Assembly: GCF_006337125.1 (NCBI RefSeq)
Contig: NZ_CP040887.1
Span: 2,108,001-2,172,000, forward strand
DNA: 64,000 bases
Direction: 5' to 3'
Source of the DNA: Serinicoccus chungangensis
Lineage (GTDB): Bacteria; Actinomycetota; Actinomycetes; Actinomycetales; Dermatophilaceae
This document shows, one piece after another, positions 45,968-54,585 of the stretch. Position numbers and translations under genes: made by a program. The notes below the pieces were generated by a model. The model did no database searches. It saw only the letters and a program-made list of their open reading frames with translations, and was not told the origin of the DNA. Positions within the stretch are counted from its first letter, which is position 1. Every line of letters begins with the position of its first letter.

Positions 45968-48900
45968 TCACCGGGCTTGCACCTGGTTGGAGCGGCCCGA
46001 CTGCGGCCCGGCACCGATCGCGTTGATGGCTTGCACGGTGAACCGGTAGTTCCCTGCGGCGAGGGTCATGGCCAACGACCGCGTGGTGGCGGGCTGGACC
46101 GCGGACGTCGTCGTCGAGAGCACCGACCCGTCAGCCGCCATCCGCAGAGCCCGGACCCGGTAGCCCGTGATGGGCGACCCTCCGTTGTTGGTCGGGGGTG
46201 TCCACGCTGCCGTCGCGGTGACAGCCCCACCCGCGGCGCCGGCGGTGGCCGTGCCGATGACGGGCGCGGTCGGCACCGTCGCCGGCCTGACGACGTTGGA
46301 CGCCGCCGAGAAGGGACCGACCCCGATCGCGTTGACCGCCCGCACCCGGAAGGTGTATGCGGTGCCGTTGGTCAGACCGGTGATGGTCGTGCTGGTTGCG
46401 GTGGCGGCGACTCCCGTCACCGTCCGGACGACCGTCGTGCCCGTCCGGACCTGCACGCGGTACTCGGTGACCGGCGAGCCACCGTTGCTGGCCGGGGGCG
46501 TCCACCGGACCACCGCCGAGGCGTTGCCCGCCGTGGCTGTACCGATGACGGGTGCCGCAGGCACCGCTGCCGGCGTGACCGCGTTGGACGCCGCCGAGAG
46601 CGGACCCACGCCGACCGCGTTCACGGCCCGCACCCGGAAGGTGTATGCCGTGCCGTTGGTCAGCCCGGCGATCGTCGCGCTGCTCGCCGGGGCGGTGACG
46701 ACGTCGGTCCGGACCACCGTGGTGCCGGTACGCACCTGCACCCGGTACTGGGTGATCGGCGAGCCGCCGTCGGAGGGAGCGGTCCAGGTGACCGTGGCGG
46801 AGGCGTTGCCCGCCGTGGCCGTCCCGATGACCGGCGCCTCCGGCGCCGTGGCCTGGGTCGGGGTGGCGATGGTCCTGTCGGAGAACCGGAGCTGCTCGAT
46901 GTTGCGAAGCGTGTCGGTGCCGTCCGTGCCCACGTTGTCCACCACGGTGGTCACCCCGTCGGCGGTCGTGATGGTGTAGTCGGCCCGTGGCCCGGTGAAC
47001 AGGGCCGTGTCCGTCGCGGCGGTTCCGGTCCTCACCGTGCGCACGATGTCGACCGTGCCGGGGTTGACCCGTCCGGCCAGGGTGTCCGCCCGCAGCGTGG
47101 TGAGCCCGTCGTGCAGCCGGGTGTCGGTCGTGTCGGCGGTGGCGGGGTCGGGGGCGCGCAGCTGGACGTCCAGCCAGGCGTCCCCGTCGATGAGGTCGTC
47201 GCCGCCACGGCCCTCGATGAGGTCCGCGCCCGCTCCGCCGAGCAGGATGTTGCCGCCGGTGAAGCTGGTGCCGTCACCGGGCAGGATGCTGGCCAGGCCG
47301 GCGATCCGGTCGACCCCGGCAGCGGTGAGCTCGTGGCCGACCATGTCGTTGTCCACACGGTCGTCACCCCGCAGGACGTCGTTCTTGTCCCAGCCGGACA
47401 GCGCCTCGACCAGGTCGAAGCGGTCACGGTTGGTCTCCACCGACGGGGGCAGCAGGACGCTGATCGCCATGTCGGAGTCGGCCGCCACCGGGTCGAGCTT
47501 GTGGGTGACGAAGTCGAACCCCAGCATGCCCTCGGCGCGCTGGATGCCCGGGCCGGCGAGCATGATGTCGTCACCGCCCTCGGCGTCGTAGTCCTGCTCA
47601 CCGCCGTAGCCGATGATGACGTCGTGGCCGGCCTCGTTCGGGTCGTCCTGGAACGGGGCACCGTTGTCGCCCTGCAGCAGGCTGAACGGACCCAGTCCGC
47701 CCTCGATCCAGTCGTCCCCGTCGTCACCGAACACGGTGTCCTCACCGTCACCGGCGAAGACGAGGTCGTCACCGGGGCCGGCGAAGCTCTCGGTGGCGTC
47801 GTTGCCACCGATGATCATGTCGTCGCCACGCCCGCCCTGGTTGAGGTCGCCGCCGAAGCCCTGACCCGAGGACAGGGTGTCGTTGCCGTCGCCGCCCTTG
47901 AGGACGTCGTCCCCGAACAGGTCGGTGAGGATGTCGTCGCCGAGACCGCCGATCAGGTGGTCCGCACCGTCGCCACCCTCCATCCTGTCGTTGCCGTCGT
48001 TGCCACGGATCGTGTCGTCACCCTCGCTGGAGCGGATGAGGTTGTTGCCCGCGGAGCCGTTGAACACCACGTGGGCCGCCCCGCCGTAGCGGATGGTCCC
48101 GTTGGCCTCACGGACCAGCAGTCGAGACTCGTCGTAGTCGGGGGTCGCCGGGTCGTCGAGGATCGGTCCGGTGGTCCCGAGAGCAGCGACGTCGAAGACG
48201 AGGTCGGGCCGGGAGAACGCGTCGGCCGGGAGGCCCTCGACGTCGGTGTTGCGCTGGATCAGCTCGGCGAAGGAGTTGCCCTCGAGCTGGGTCAGCAGGT
48301 TGAGGCCCGCGGTGCGGGACAGGTAGTAGAACCGGTCGCCGTCCTGCAGCGCCTCCGTCTGGCCCTCGAAGACGTAGTTGAACGTCGGGCCGAGCAGACC
48401 GCCGAAGACCATCTGCTTCTCCGCCAGGCCGCCGACCCACAGGTCGATCCTGTCGACACCGGTCGTGGTCACGCCGGACTCGGGAAGGGTCCACTGGTCG
48501 TGCACGACGGTCGGTTCACCCGTGGTCTCGTCGGGCACCGTGTGCGGCGCGCTGTTGATGAACGCGGCACGGTCTGCAGGCACGCTCTCCTCGGCGATGT
48601 CATCCGCGGTCCCGATCTCACCGTCCAGGCCCCGGACCCCGTACAGCAGTGCGTATGCTGCAGCCCGCTTGTCGTCGAGGGTGGTCGCGGCGGTGATGCT
48701 GGGGTGCGTGCCGTAGGCGGCGATGAAGTTGGGCAGGGACTCGGCATGCTTCAGCGAGAAGCCGAGGTCCGCCCAGCTGGTGTAGGGCACGAGCGCGGGG
48801 TTGTCCGACTCTGCGTAGAACGCGCGCCGGGCCTCGTTGAGGGAAGGGGTGCCGGTGTCCCGGGCCCGGGCCATGTTGAGCGTCGCCAGGTCCAGCGGCA

Positions 48901-50782
48901 GCCCCAGCAGGTCGTTGCGCAGGGCCTCGGTCACGAACTCGTCGAGCTCGTTGCCGGTCTGTCTGGTCATGCCGCGGACGATGTCGCCCGCTGCCTGCTC
49001 GGGCGTCCGACCGTCGGCCATGAAGGACGGCGGGTTGAGGAAGGCGTTCAGCAGGCTGATGTCGTCCTCGGCCCCGGTCGCGCTGACCCGGTCCACGGAC
49101 TCGTTGAGCATCGAGTGGCCGAACCGGTAGACCGCGTGCGCGAACTCAGCCTTGATGGCGGGGTTGATCGTGGTGTGGTATCCCGTCCCGCCCTCGCCGA
49201 AGGGGTTGACCCCCGGCTGAACCTTGCGGATGAACTCCTCGAAGGCCAGGTGCTGGTACTCCATCTCGGTGACGAACCGGGACGCCTGGAAGAGGCGCTC
49301 CCCGTAGTCCCACCCCGCCGGCCGGGTGGTCGTGCGCCAGTCGGCGCGCTCGGCGTCGGTGAACAGAGCCGGGTCGTCGAGCATCGCGTCGATCTCCGCG
49401 GCCAGCCGGTTGTGCTCGGAGTGGAAGACGTGGTGCACCGCGGTCAGGCCGATGTTCTCGTTGACCCGGCCGTCACCGGCGATGAAGTGGGCACCGAGCA
49501 TCTCGTCGTCGTAGGTGCCGGGTAGCCCGTCGTCCCCGGTGCCGGGGTCGTCATCCGCGGTCAGGTTCGCCGCGGGGGTGGCGTGGTGCGCGATGTCGTC
49601 GAGGAAGGCGTGTCCGCTGGAGGTCGCGCCGGCGGTGGTGACGGGCGTGTCGGGGTCTCCCTCGACCAGTCCGCCAGGTGCCGAGGGCACGACGAGCTGC
49701 GGATAGCCGTTCGGTCCACGCAGGAACCTGCCGTAGGGGTCGGTCCGCAGGAGGGGGACGCTCAGGACGTCCAGGTCCGACAGCTCGATGCCCAGGACGG
49801 TGCGCGCCTGCTCGCGGACGTCGGTCCAGGTGGCCATGCCACCGCCAGGACCGGTGATCAGTCCCCCGGTCGCCACCGGCCCGTCGGGCGTCGCCCGGTA
49901 CTCCCTCAGGAAGACCTGGTGCGACGGGTGGGAGGAGTAGGTCTGGCTCTGGTCCACGAACGGGCTGGTCTGGTTGACCGCCTCGTGATCTCCTCCGTGG
50001 GTGGCGCGGGTCAGCGCCATGAAGTTGGTGGGCGAGCCCGGGGTGAACTGCGGGTCGTCGGGCTGGAGCGGGATGAGCACGACCCCGTTGCCGCCCTTGT
50101 TGACGAGGTCGAGGCCGTGGTCGAAGAACTGGCCGAACAGCGTGAACCAGGAGTTGTACGGCGCGGAGAGGCCGGTGTCCGGGGCGACGTTGGGGATGAA
50201 CAGCGGGTCGCCGGCGGCCTGGCCCTCGGGGACCCCTCCGGCCGCCTTGACGGCCGCCGGGTTCGTCCCGGTCTGGTCGACCACGAGGTTGCTGATCAGG
50301 CGCGGTTGGCTGTCCCGCACGGTCCCGGAGGTCTGCGCGTAGGTCGTGCCGTTCTCGGCGGCGCGCAGCTTCTTGGGAACCATCCGTGGGAACGGCTGGT
50401 CCGCCGTGCCGAAGGTGCGCTTCTCGGGCAGCTCGATGTTGTTGCAGCTGCCGTCGACGGTGCGCAGCCCCCAGGGGAGGGTGACCCCGACGCCGCCGGC
50501 CGGGATCTGGTCCGGGCCGCTGCCCAGGAGGGTGCCGCACGGGTTGCTCGCGGTGAGCGTGGCCGCGTGCTGCTCGGAGATCTTGATCTGCTTCAGGATG
50601 AAGCGGAGGTCGGAGGCGTTGAGGTTGAATCCCTGGCCGACCGGGGCTGCGACCGACCGCGGAGCGAGGACGGTTCCTTGCAGCACTGACGACACCAGTG
50701 CGGCGGCGAGGAGCACGGCCCACAGCCGGTACCTCCCGCGCGCGACCACATCACGGTGCTGACGCTTCTGGATGACGGACAT
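45968..50782 (-). CDS. Secreted animal-type haem peroxidase with RTX repeats and three FnIII domains
   Basis: 1604 residues from ATG at 50782. Signal peptide: RYRLWAVLLAAALVSSVLQG then SVAAPVG. The peroxidase domain (roughly residues 150-780) shows the distal region NSWFTLFGQFFDHGLDLVNK (active-site His), the SPFVDQSQTYSSHPSHQVFL segment, the HNRLAAEID block and the proximal region FAHAVYRFGHSMLNESVDRV (haem-ligand His). From ~860 to ~1000 come calcium-binding RTX nonapeptides (SEGDDTIRGNDGNDRMEGGD, GLGDDILTDLFGDDVLKGGD). Residues ~1310-1604 are three FnIII domains sharing repeated blocks (GLTNGTAYTFRVRAVNA). Such proteins make hypohalous acids or oxidise substrates outside the cell. A terminator hairpin follows the stop. 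Monocistronic. Confidence 0.93.
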   Translation of the reverse strand: MSVIQKRQHRDVVARGRYRLWAVLLAAALVSSVLQGTVLAPRSVAAPVGQGFNLNASDLRFILKQIKISEQHAATLTASNPCGTLLGSGPDQIPAGGVGVTLPWGLRTVDGSCNNIELPEKRTFGTADQPFPRMVPKKLRAAENGTTYAQTSGTVRDSQPRLISNLVVDQTGTNPAAVKAAGGVPEGQAAGDPLFIPNVAPDTGLSAPYNSWFTLFGQFFDHGLDLVNKGGNGVVLIPLQPDDPQFTPGSPTNFMALTRATHGGDHEAVNQTSPFVDQSQTYSSHPSHQVFLREYRATPDGPVATGGLITGPGGGMATWTDVREQARTVLGIELSDLDVLSVPLLRTDPYGRFLRGPNGYPQLVVPSAPGGLVEGDPDTPVTTAGATSSGHAFLDDIAHHATPAANLTADDDPGTGDDGLPGTYDDEMLGAHFIAGDGRVNENIGLTAVHHVFHSEHNRLAAEIDAMLDDPALFTDAERADWRTTTRPAGWDYGERLFQASRFVTEMEYQHLAFEEFIRKVQPGVNPFGEGGTGYHTTINPAIKAEFAHAVYRFGHSMLNESVDRVSATGAEDDISLLNAFLNPPSFMADGRTPEQAAGDIVRGMTRQTGNELDEFVTEALRNDLLGLPLDLATLNMARARDTGTPSLNEARRAFYAESDNPALVPYTSWADLGFSLKHAESLPNFIAAYGTHPSITAATTLDDKRAAAYALLYGVRGLDGEIGTADDIAEESVPADRAAFINSAPHTVPDETTGEPTVVHDQWTLPESGVTTTGVDRIDLWVGGLAEKQMVFGGLLGPTFNYVFEGQTEALQDGDRFYYLSRTAGLNLLTQLEGNSFAELIQRNTDVEGLPADAFSRPDLVFDVAALGTTGPILDDPATPDYDESRLLVREANGTIRYGGAAHVVFNGSAGNNLIRSSEGDDTIRGNDGNDRMEGGDGADHLIGGLGDDILTDLFGDDVLKGGDGNDTLSSGQGFGGDLNQGGRGDDMIIGGNDATESFAGPGDDLVFAGDGEDTVFGDDGDDWIEGGLGPFSLLQGDNGAPFQDDPNEAGHDVIIGYGGEQDYDAEGGDDIMLAGPGIQRAEGMLGFDFVTHKLDPVAADSDMAISVLLPPSVETNRDRFDLVEALSGWDKNDVLRGDDRVDNDMVGHELTAAGVDRIAGLASILPGDGTSFTGGNILLGGAGADLIEGRGGDDLIDGDAWLDVQLRAPDPATADTTDTRLHDGLTTLRADTLAGRVNPGTVDIVRTVRTGTAATDTALFTGPRADYTITTADGVTTVVDNVGTDGTDTLRNIEQLRFSDRTIATPTQATAPEAPVIGTATAGNASATVTWTAPSDGGSPITQYRVQVRTGTTVVRTDVVTAPASSATIAGLTNGTAYTFRVRAVNAVGVGPLSAASNAVTPAAVPAAPVIGTATAGNASAVVRWTPPASNGGSPVTEYRVQVRTGTTVVRTVTGVAATATSTTITGLTNGTAYTFRVRAVNAIGVGPFSAASNVVRPATVPTAPVIGTATAGAAGGAVTATAAWTPPTNNGGSPITGYRVRALRMAADGSVLSTTTSAVQPATTRSLAMTLAAGNYRFTVQAINAIGAGPQSGRSNQVQAR

Positions 50783-50901
50783 CGGTGCCTCCACGGTGAG
50801 GGTGATCCGGGGCGCAGCGCCCCGCGACGTCACTGTCCGCCCGCATCCTTGCGTCAACCTTGCGCACCGCGTCGACGGGGTCTCGGTGCCACCAGCACGA
50901 A

Positions 50902-50941
50902 GCCCCCAGATCCGCCTCTTCGTGCGGATCCTGGGGGCTGA
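50902..50941 (-). terminator. Hairpin, probable native ssrA terminator
   Basis: AGCCCCCAGATCCGC (from 50902) pairs with GCGGATCCTGGGGGCT (to 50941), a 15-bp stem with one bulged base. Read on the minus strand it lies 33 bases after the tmRNA-like core at 50974-50990, where the terminator of an original ssrA gene would sit. Confidence 0.6.
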
Positions 50942-50973
50942 GGTGCGACTAGCCGCACAGCGTGAGACACGTA

Positions 50974-50990
50974 GGTGGAGGTGGCGGGAA
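50974..50990 (-). other. tmRNA (ssrA) 3'-end core: candidate att site and island boundary
   Basis: On the minus strand the sequence TTCCCGCCACCTCCACC matches the last bases of bacterial tmRNA before the terminal A; the similarity stops immediately 5' of it (GGAGT instead of the T-loop sequence). A lone 17-base tmRNA tail without the rest of the gene is the expected product of site-specific integration into ssrA, with the intact gene at the far end of the inserted DNA. GC content and gene types change to the right of it. Confidence 0.65.
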
Positions 50991-51100
50991 ACTCCTCGCT
51001 AACGCCCTGACCAGCATGGATGCTCATGGCCACTCCCCCGTGTCAGCCCTGTGTCAGTTTTGATCGGCGGATTCGGCACCTTTCCCACGAGACAGGTCCT

Positions 51101-51421
51101 TCACAGCTGACGGAGGCGATCGGCCAAGGGACCGAGCTGGTTGTCGACGATGTCGAGGATCAATTCGGCGTCGACACGGAAGTACTCGTGCACGACGACG
51201 TTGCGCAGTCCCGCGATCGCTCCCCATGGGACCTCCGGCGCCCGATCGCGCGTCTCGCTGGGAAGCACCCGCACCGCCTCCCCGATCACGGCCAAGTTGC
51301 GCAGCACCGCGTCGTAGGCCATCTCCTGGAGCTCGCCGGACGCAAGATGCTTGGTGTAGCCCTGGCATCGTTCGACCGCACGCAGGATGTCGGCGAAGCG
51401 TTCCTGCTCGGATCGCGTCAC
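51101..51421 (-). CDS. hepT: HepT-like HEPN toxin (DUF86)
   Basis: 106 residues. HEPN-fold ribonuclease: RSEQERFADILRAVERCQGY, YDAVLRNLAVIGEAVRVLPS, then the catalytic RX4H motif in GLRNVVVHEYFRVDAELILD, with the tyrosine two residues after the His that MntA-type antitoxins AMPylate. Length is typical. It overlaps mntA by 4 bp. Predicted to cleave RNA (tRNA in the studied Shewanella and Aphanizomenon systems) unless modified by MntA. First gene inside the proposed island. Confidence 0.92.
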   Translation of the reverse strand: MTRSEQERFADILRAVERCQGYTKHLASGELQEMAYDAVLRNLAVIGEAVRVLPSETRDRAPEVPWGAIAGLRNVVVHEYFRVDAELILDIVDNQLGPLADRLRQL

Positions 51422-51738
51422 ACCGGCACCGCATCGCTGAGCGCGGTATTCGACACCTCAGCGCGCAGAAGGGTCGGCGTCACCACATCGACGCGGTGGC
51501 CGAAGACGTCGCTGAGCTCCTCGCCCATGCCCGCCACGCGCAGGAGGGGGTTCCCTAAGTCCGGCAGCAGATCCACGAGAAGGTCGACGTCGCTGTCCGC
51601 CGTCGCGTCGCCTCTGGCCACCGAGCCGAACAATCTTGGATTGGTCGCACCGTAGCGCTCAAGGATCTGCTGAAGAGCGTCACGATGAGCAATGACGACC
51701 GCACGGAGGGCGGTGCTCTCAGACGTGACGGTGCTCAT
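51418..51738 (-). CDS. mntA: MntA-like minimal nucleotidyltransferase antitoxin
   Basis: 106 residues. Minimal nucleotidyltransferase with the GSX10DXD site: ERYGATNPRLFGSVARGDAT then ADSDVDLLVDLLPDLGNPLL. In type VII toxin-antitoxin systems MntA transfers AMP to a tyrosine of HepT, blocking it. It precedes hepT with a 4-bp overlap, matching the usual antitoxin-first order and tight coupling. Such pairs stabilise mobile DNA and may defend against phage. Confidence 0.92.
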   Translation of the reverse strand: MSTVTSESTALRAVVIAHRDALQQILERYGATNPRLFGSVARGDATADSDVDLLVDLLPDLGNPLLRVAGMGEELSDVFGHRVDVVTPTLLRAEVSNTALSDAVPV

Positions 51739-51741
51739 GTG

Positions 51742-51970
51742 TCAAGGGTAGAGGGCCAGCATCGTGACGCCTAGGACCAGGAACCCACTGAGTGAGCGAT
51801 ACGGGCCAGTCAGCATCGCCGCTGACGATCCGTGGCCCCTTCGAGGCCGCTGTGGAACAGGAGGCAAATGCCCACGACCACCTCGACGGTTCCCACGAGT
51901 CCGACGCGAAGAGTCCTTCGGGACTGCTGCATGAACGGGTGACGCCCGTGCCAGCCAGCCGTGTGGGTGA
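51742..51970 (-). pseudogene. Decayed paralogue of the membrane protein at 56307-56636
   Basis: The minus-strand translation contains KGPRIVSGDADWPVS and SRSLSGFLVLG-type pieces in different frames that match LQWPRIARGDADWRVWLMAA of the intact gene at 56307-56636. At DNA level, stretches such as GCCAGTCAGCATCGCC versus CGCCAGTCGGCATCACC align in the same order over ~140 bp. No intact frame remains, so this is a relic of a duplicate. Confidence 0.55.
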
Positions 51971-52029
51971 CGAGTTTCCCGCACGCGGCAAATCCGGATG
52001 CCGGCTCTCGAGTTGGCCGGGCTTAGGTC

Positions 52030-52488
52030 TCAGAGCGGCTTGACCATGAAGAGGCAGGGATTCGCTTCACCCCACAGGTCGGTCTCCTCAAGCGGGAGAA
52101 ACCCGGCCTGCTCGTAGAAGTGACGGGTGCGCGCGTACCCGGGGTCCGGATGTGAGCCGCCCAACGTCTTCACCTCGAGCAGCTGAACACCGCGTTCCCG
52201 CGCGTCCTGTTCGACGGCCTGGACCATGGCGGTTCCGACACCCTGACCGTGATGGTCGCGGTCGACAACCATGAGGTGGAGCTCAGCCACGTGCGGGAAG
52301 TGACGATCGACCAAAGTGAGCCCGATGACGTTCCCGCCGTCATCGCGGACCGTCCACGTCTCCTTGGTACGAGCCGCTTCGATGTAGTCAGCGTTCGCCT
52401 CCGGGAGACCGAACCACTCAGGCACCCTCGCCAGAAGTCGCTCCGCCGCTTCCGGCACCTGCGAGTCCGGACGACAGATCCATCCCAT
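52030..52488 (-). CDS. GNAT-family N-acetyltransferase
   Basis: 152 residues. Acetyl-CoA-binding motif A is AELHLMVVDRDHHGQGVGTA followed by MVQAVEQDARERGVQLLEVK. N-terminal half has VPEWFGLPEANADYIEAART; the C-terminal RHFYEQAGFLPLEETDLWGE then NPCLFMVKPL is the usual GNAT end. Substrate unknown (small molecule, antibiotic or protein). Alone on the minus strand; divergent from the P-loop kinase gene, 144 bp apart. Confidence 0.9.
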   Translation of the reverse strand: MGWICRPDSQVPEAAERLLARVPEWFGLPEANADYIEAARTKETWTVRDDGGNVIGLTLVDRHFPHVAELHLMVVDRDHHGQGVGTAMVQAVEQDARERGVQLLEVKTLGGSHPDPGYARTRHFYEQAGFLPLEETDLWGEANPCLFMVKPL

Positions 52489-52632
52489 GGCCTAAGCCTG
52501 CCAGAGCGCATCTGCGACGACACACGATTAACGGCTCGCGCACGAGTGTTCCGGGGAACACCTCCGGTCAGTCGGGAGCGACCGACCGGCGGCATGAGCG
52601 AGCATGGCTGCTGTCGGCAGCAGAATGGGGTC

Positions 52633-53316
52633 ATGACCATGACCTTGCTCGAGGGTGAACCCGCTGCGGGGCCTTGGCGGGCCCTCGACACTGCCGAGCT
52701 GGTCGATCACGTTTTACAGGTGGCCGGGCAGCCGCTGGGTCGGCCGCAGATCGTTGCCGTGGACGGCAGGGGAGCCTCAGGTAAGTCGACGCTGGCTGCT
52801 GAGCTGAAGCGTGCCGTCGCCCGTTCTGCGGTCGTCCACACGGATGACCTGGCCTGGCATGAGCCGTTCTTCGCCTGGGGGCATATGCTGCGCGAGGAGA
52901 TTCTGGTGACACTGCACCGTGGGGAGGGTGTGCGGTTTCAGCCGCCGGCGTGGGGGCTGCATGGACGCGAAGGCGTGATCGAGGTTGCCGCGGAGGTGGA
53001 CTTGGTCGTCATCGAGGGCGTCGGCGCAAGCCAACGCGAGTTCGAGCACTTCGTTGATGCCTCGATCTGGGTGCAGTCGGACTTTCAGGAGGCCGAGCGG
53101 CGGGGGATCGCTCGCGACATGGCCCAGGGTGTGAACGGGGATCGCGAGCAGACGATCGCGTTCTGGCACGAGTGGATGGCACATGAAGTGCGGTTTCTTG
53201 CCGAGCAACGTCCGTGGGAGCGGGCCTGCCTGGTGGTTGCCGGTTCCCCAACCATCGACCTCGATGAGGGGCAGTTCGCCGTAGCGCCTGCACCTTCGAA
53301 CAACCCGTGGCTCTGA
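52633..53316 (+). CDS. Uridine kinase-like P-loop NTPase
   Basis: 227 residues from ATG at 52633. Walker A: QIVAVDGRGASGKSTLAAEL. Then SAVVHTDDLAWHEPFFAWGH with the acidic pair after strand 2, and VDLVVIEGVGASQREFEHFV (Walker B-like). RGIARDMAQGVNGDREQTIA is the arginine-rich lid. Fold and motifs match the uridine kinase/phosphoribulokinase-like group, often annotated only as an AAA or uridine kinase. Phosphate acceptor unknown. No operon partner. Confidence 0.85.
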   Translation: MTMTLLEGEPAAGPWRALDTAELVDHVLQVAGQPLGRPQIVAVDGRGASGKSTLAAELKRAVARSAVVHTDDLAWHEPFFAWGHMLREEILVTLHRGEGVRFQPPAWGLHGREGVIEVAAEVDLVVIEGVGASQREFEHFVDASIWVQSDFQEAERRGIARDMAQGVNGDREQTIAFWHEWMAHEVRFLAEQRPWERACLVVAGSPTIDLDEGQFAVAPAPSNNPWL

Positions 53317-53583
53317 TGGTAGGTGCCCCCGCATCTGCCAACGCGGCATGTCCGGACGCTTCAGCGCGCTCGGCGCGGCGCGCCTGTGCTCTCCTGCCGT
53401 GTACGGCCGCTCTCGCCTGGCGGTGCTTTGAGAGTCCATCGAGGGCTTGGTATGTGAGGGCCAAGCCACCTCGCACGGTAGGTCTGCTTGATGGCGCATC
53501 AGCGAACTCGTGGCCCGAAGCACAGGCAGATCGTGTAGTCGGCATCTCCTCTTGCTGGAGCGGCTTGCCCTATGATCCTCGGC

Positions 53584-54396
53584 ATGAACGAGGAGTATCG
53601 GCATCCCAATCTTGTGTCGACTTCGGTAGGTGGTGCGCTAGGGGTCACTGCGTCTCTGCCATTCCTAGGGGAGCCGGCTGTCGCACAGTACGTTCAGGCC
53701 ACAGTGACGCCTGCGGTTGCCGAGGCAGTCGAACGTCTATTGGTAGGTCCGCTGATCGACAAACTACGCAAGCGAAACGTTACTGCCCTCATCGGCGTTG
53801 CGGCCGATATGACCAGCGAGAGCGTCGAGGATTTCGCCGCTCAGATAAATGCTAGCCCCGTGGGTGCTAGATGCTTCGTGGAGGCTGCCCGGGCAGCCGA
53901 AATGACCGACTCCGCCGAGAAGTTAAAGGCCCTTGGGGCTTCGCTCTCCGCGCTTATGAAGGATCCTGCGCAGGTAGATGGCGAGATTTGGTTCATTCGC
54001 CAGGTCGCCAGAATTGAGACTTACCACATGCGAATACTGGGCAGTTGGATATTGACATCGGCTGAATGGGAAAAATTGAAGGCGCTGAACGGGGGCGGCT
54101 TTGGCAACAGGCAACTACTGGTGTGGTCGTCTTATGAGTTACGCTCAAGATCGAGGCTAGACTTGGCTAACGAGTTGGCCAACGAGCTCGCCCGAATCGG
54201 GTTCCTCGAAAGAGTAGACCCACAAAGAATGAATAGCGTCGTAACCGGGTTTGACTACTCCTCTATCCCGCAGGCTGCCCTCGGCGTTCGGGAGACGCAT
54301 GACGCGTACGTCATGTCAAGCCTGGGATCTAAACTGCTTGACCGTGCCGGGGGATCGGCTATGTGGCAGGGCGGAGGGCGGATTATACGAGCCTAA
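53584..54396 (+). CDS. Hypothetical protein, island gene
   Basis: 270 residues from ATG at 53584; a CTATGAT -10-like box lies just 9 bases upstream, so the mRNA may have a very short leader. No known domain. The N-terminus (PNLVSTSVGGALGVTASLPF) is mildly hydrophobic; the rest is helical (LKALGASLSALMKDPAQVDG, LDLANELANELARIGFLERV). Codon use is clearly less GC-biased than the core genome (TAT, ATA, AAA and TTA-like codons occur), consistent with recent acquisition. Confidence 0.7.
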   Translation: MNEEYRHPNLVSTSVGGALGVTASLPFLGEPAVAQYVQATVTPAVAEAVERLLVGPLIDKLRKRNVTALIGVAADMTSESVEDFAAQINASPVGARCFVEAARAAEMTDSAEKLKALGASLSALMKDPAQVDGEIWFIRQVARIETYHMRILGSWILTSAEWEKLKALNGGGFGNRQLLVWSSYELRSRSRLDLANELANELARIGFLERVDPQRMNSVVTGFDYSSIPQAALGVRETHDAYVMSSLGSKLLDRAGGSAMWQGGGRIIRA

Positions 54397-54585
54397 GCTG
54401 TAGGTGGTCACTGGCAGGCGGCCTAAATCACACCACTTTCTGCAACACCTCCAGTGGGCCGCCTCGATCTGCACGGCTAAACAGACCGGCTCGTGCCGCC
54501 TCTCTCGTCTGCGTCGTTGCGGGTCGGTTATGCGGCAAGAGCGGATGCATGCCTGTGTTGCGGTGCCCGACCGGTTCACGCTTAT

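Noticed and set aside
53317..53583. Possible gene on the minus strand (53009-53545 frame)
   Set aside because: Mostly overlaps the P-loop kinase in antisense and the remaining part shows no protein family or ribosome site.
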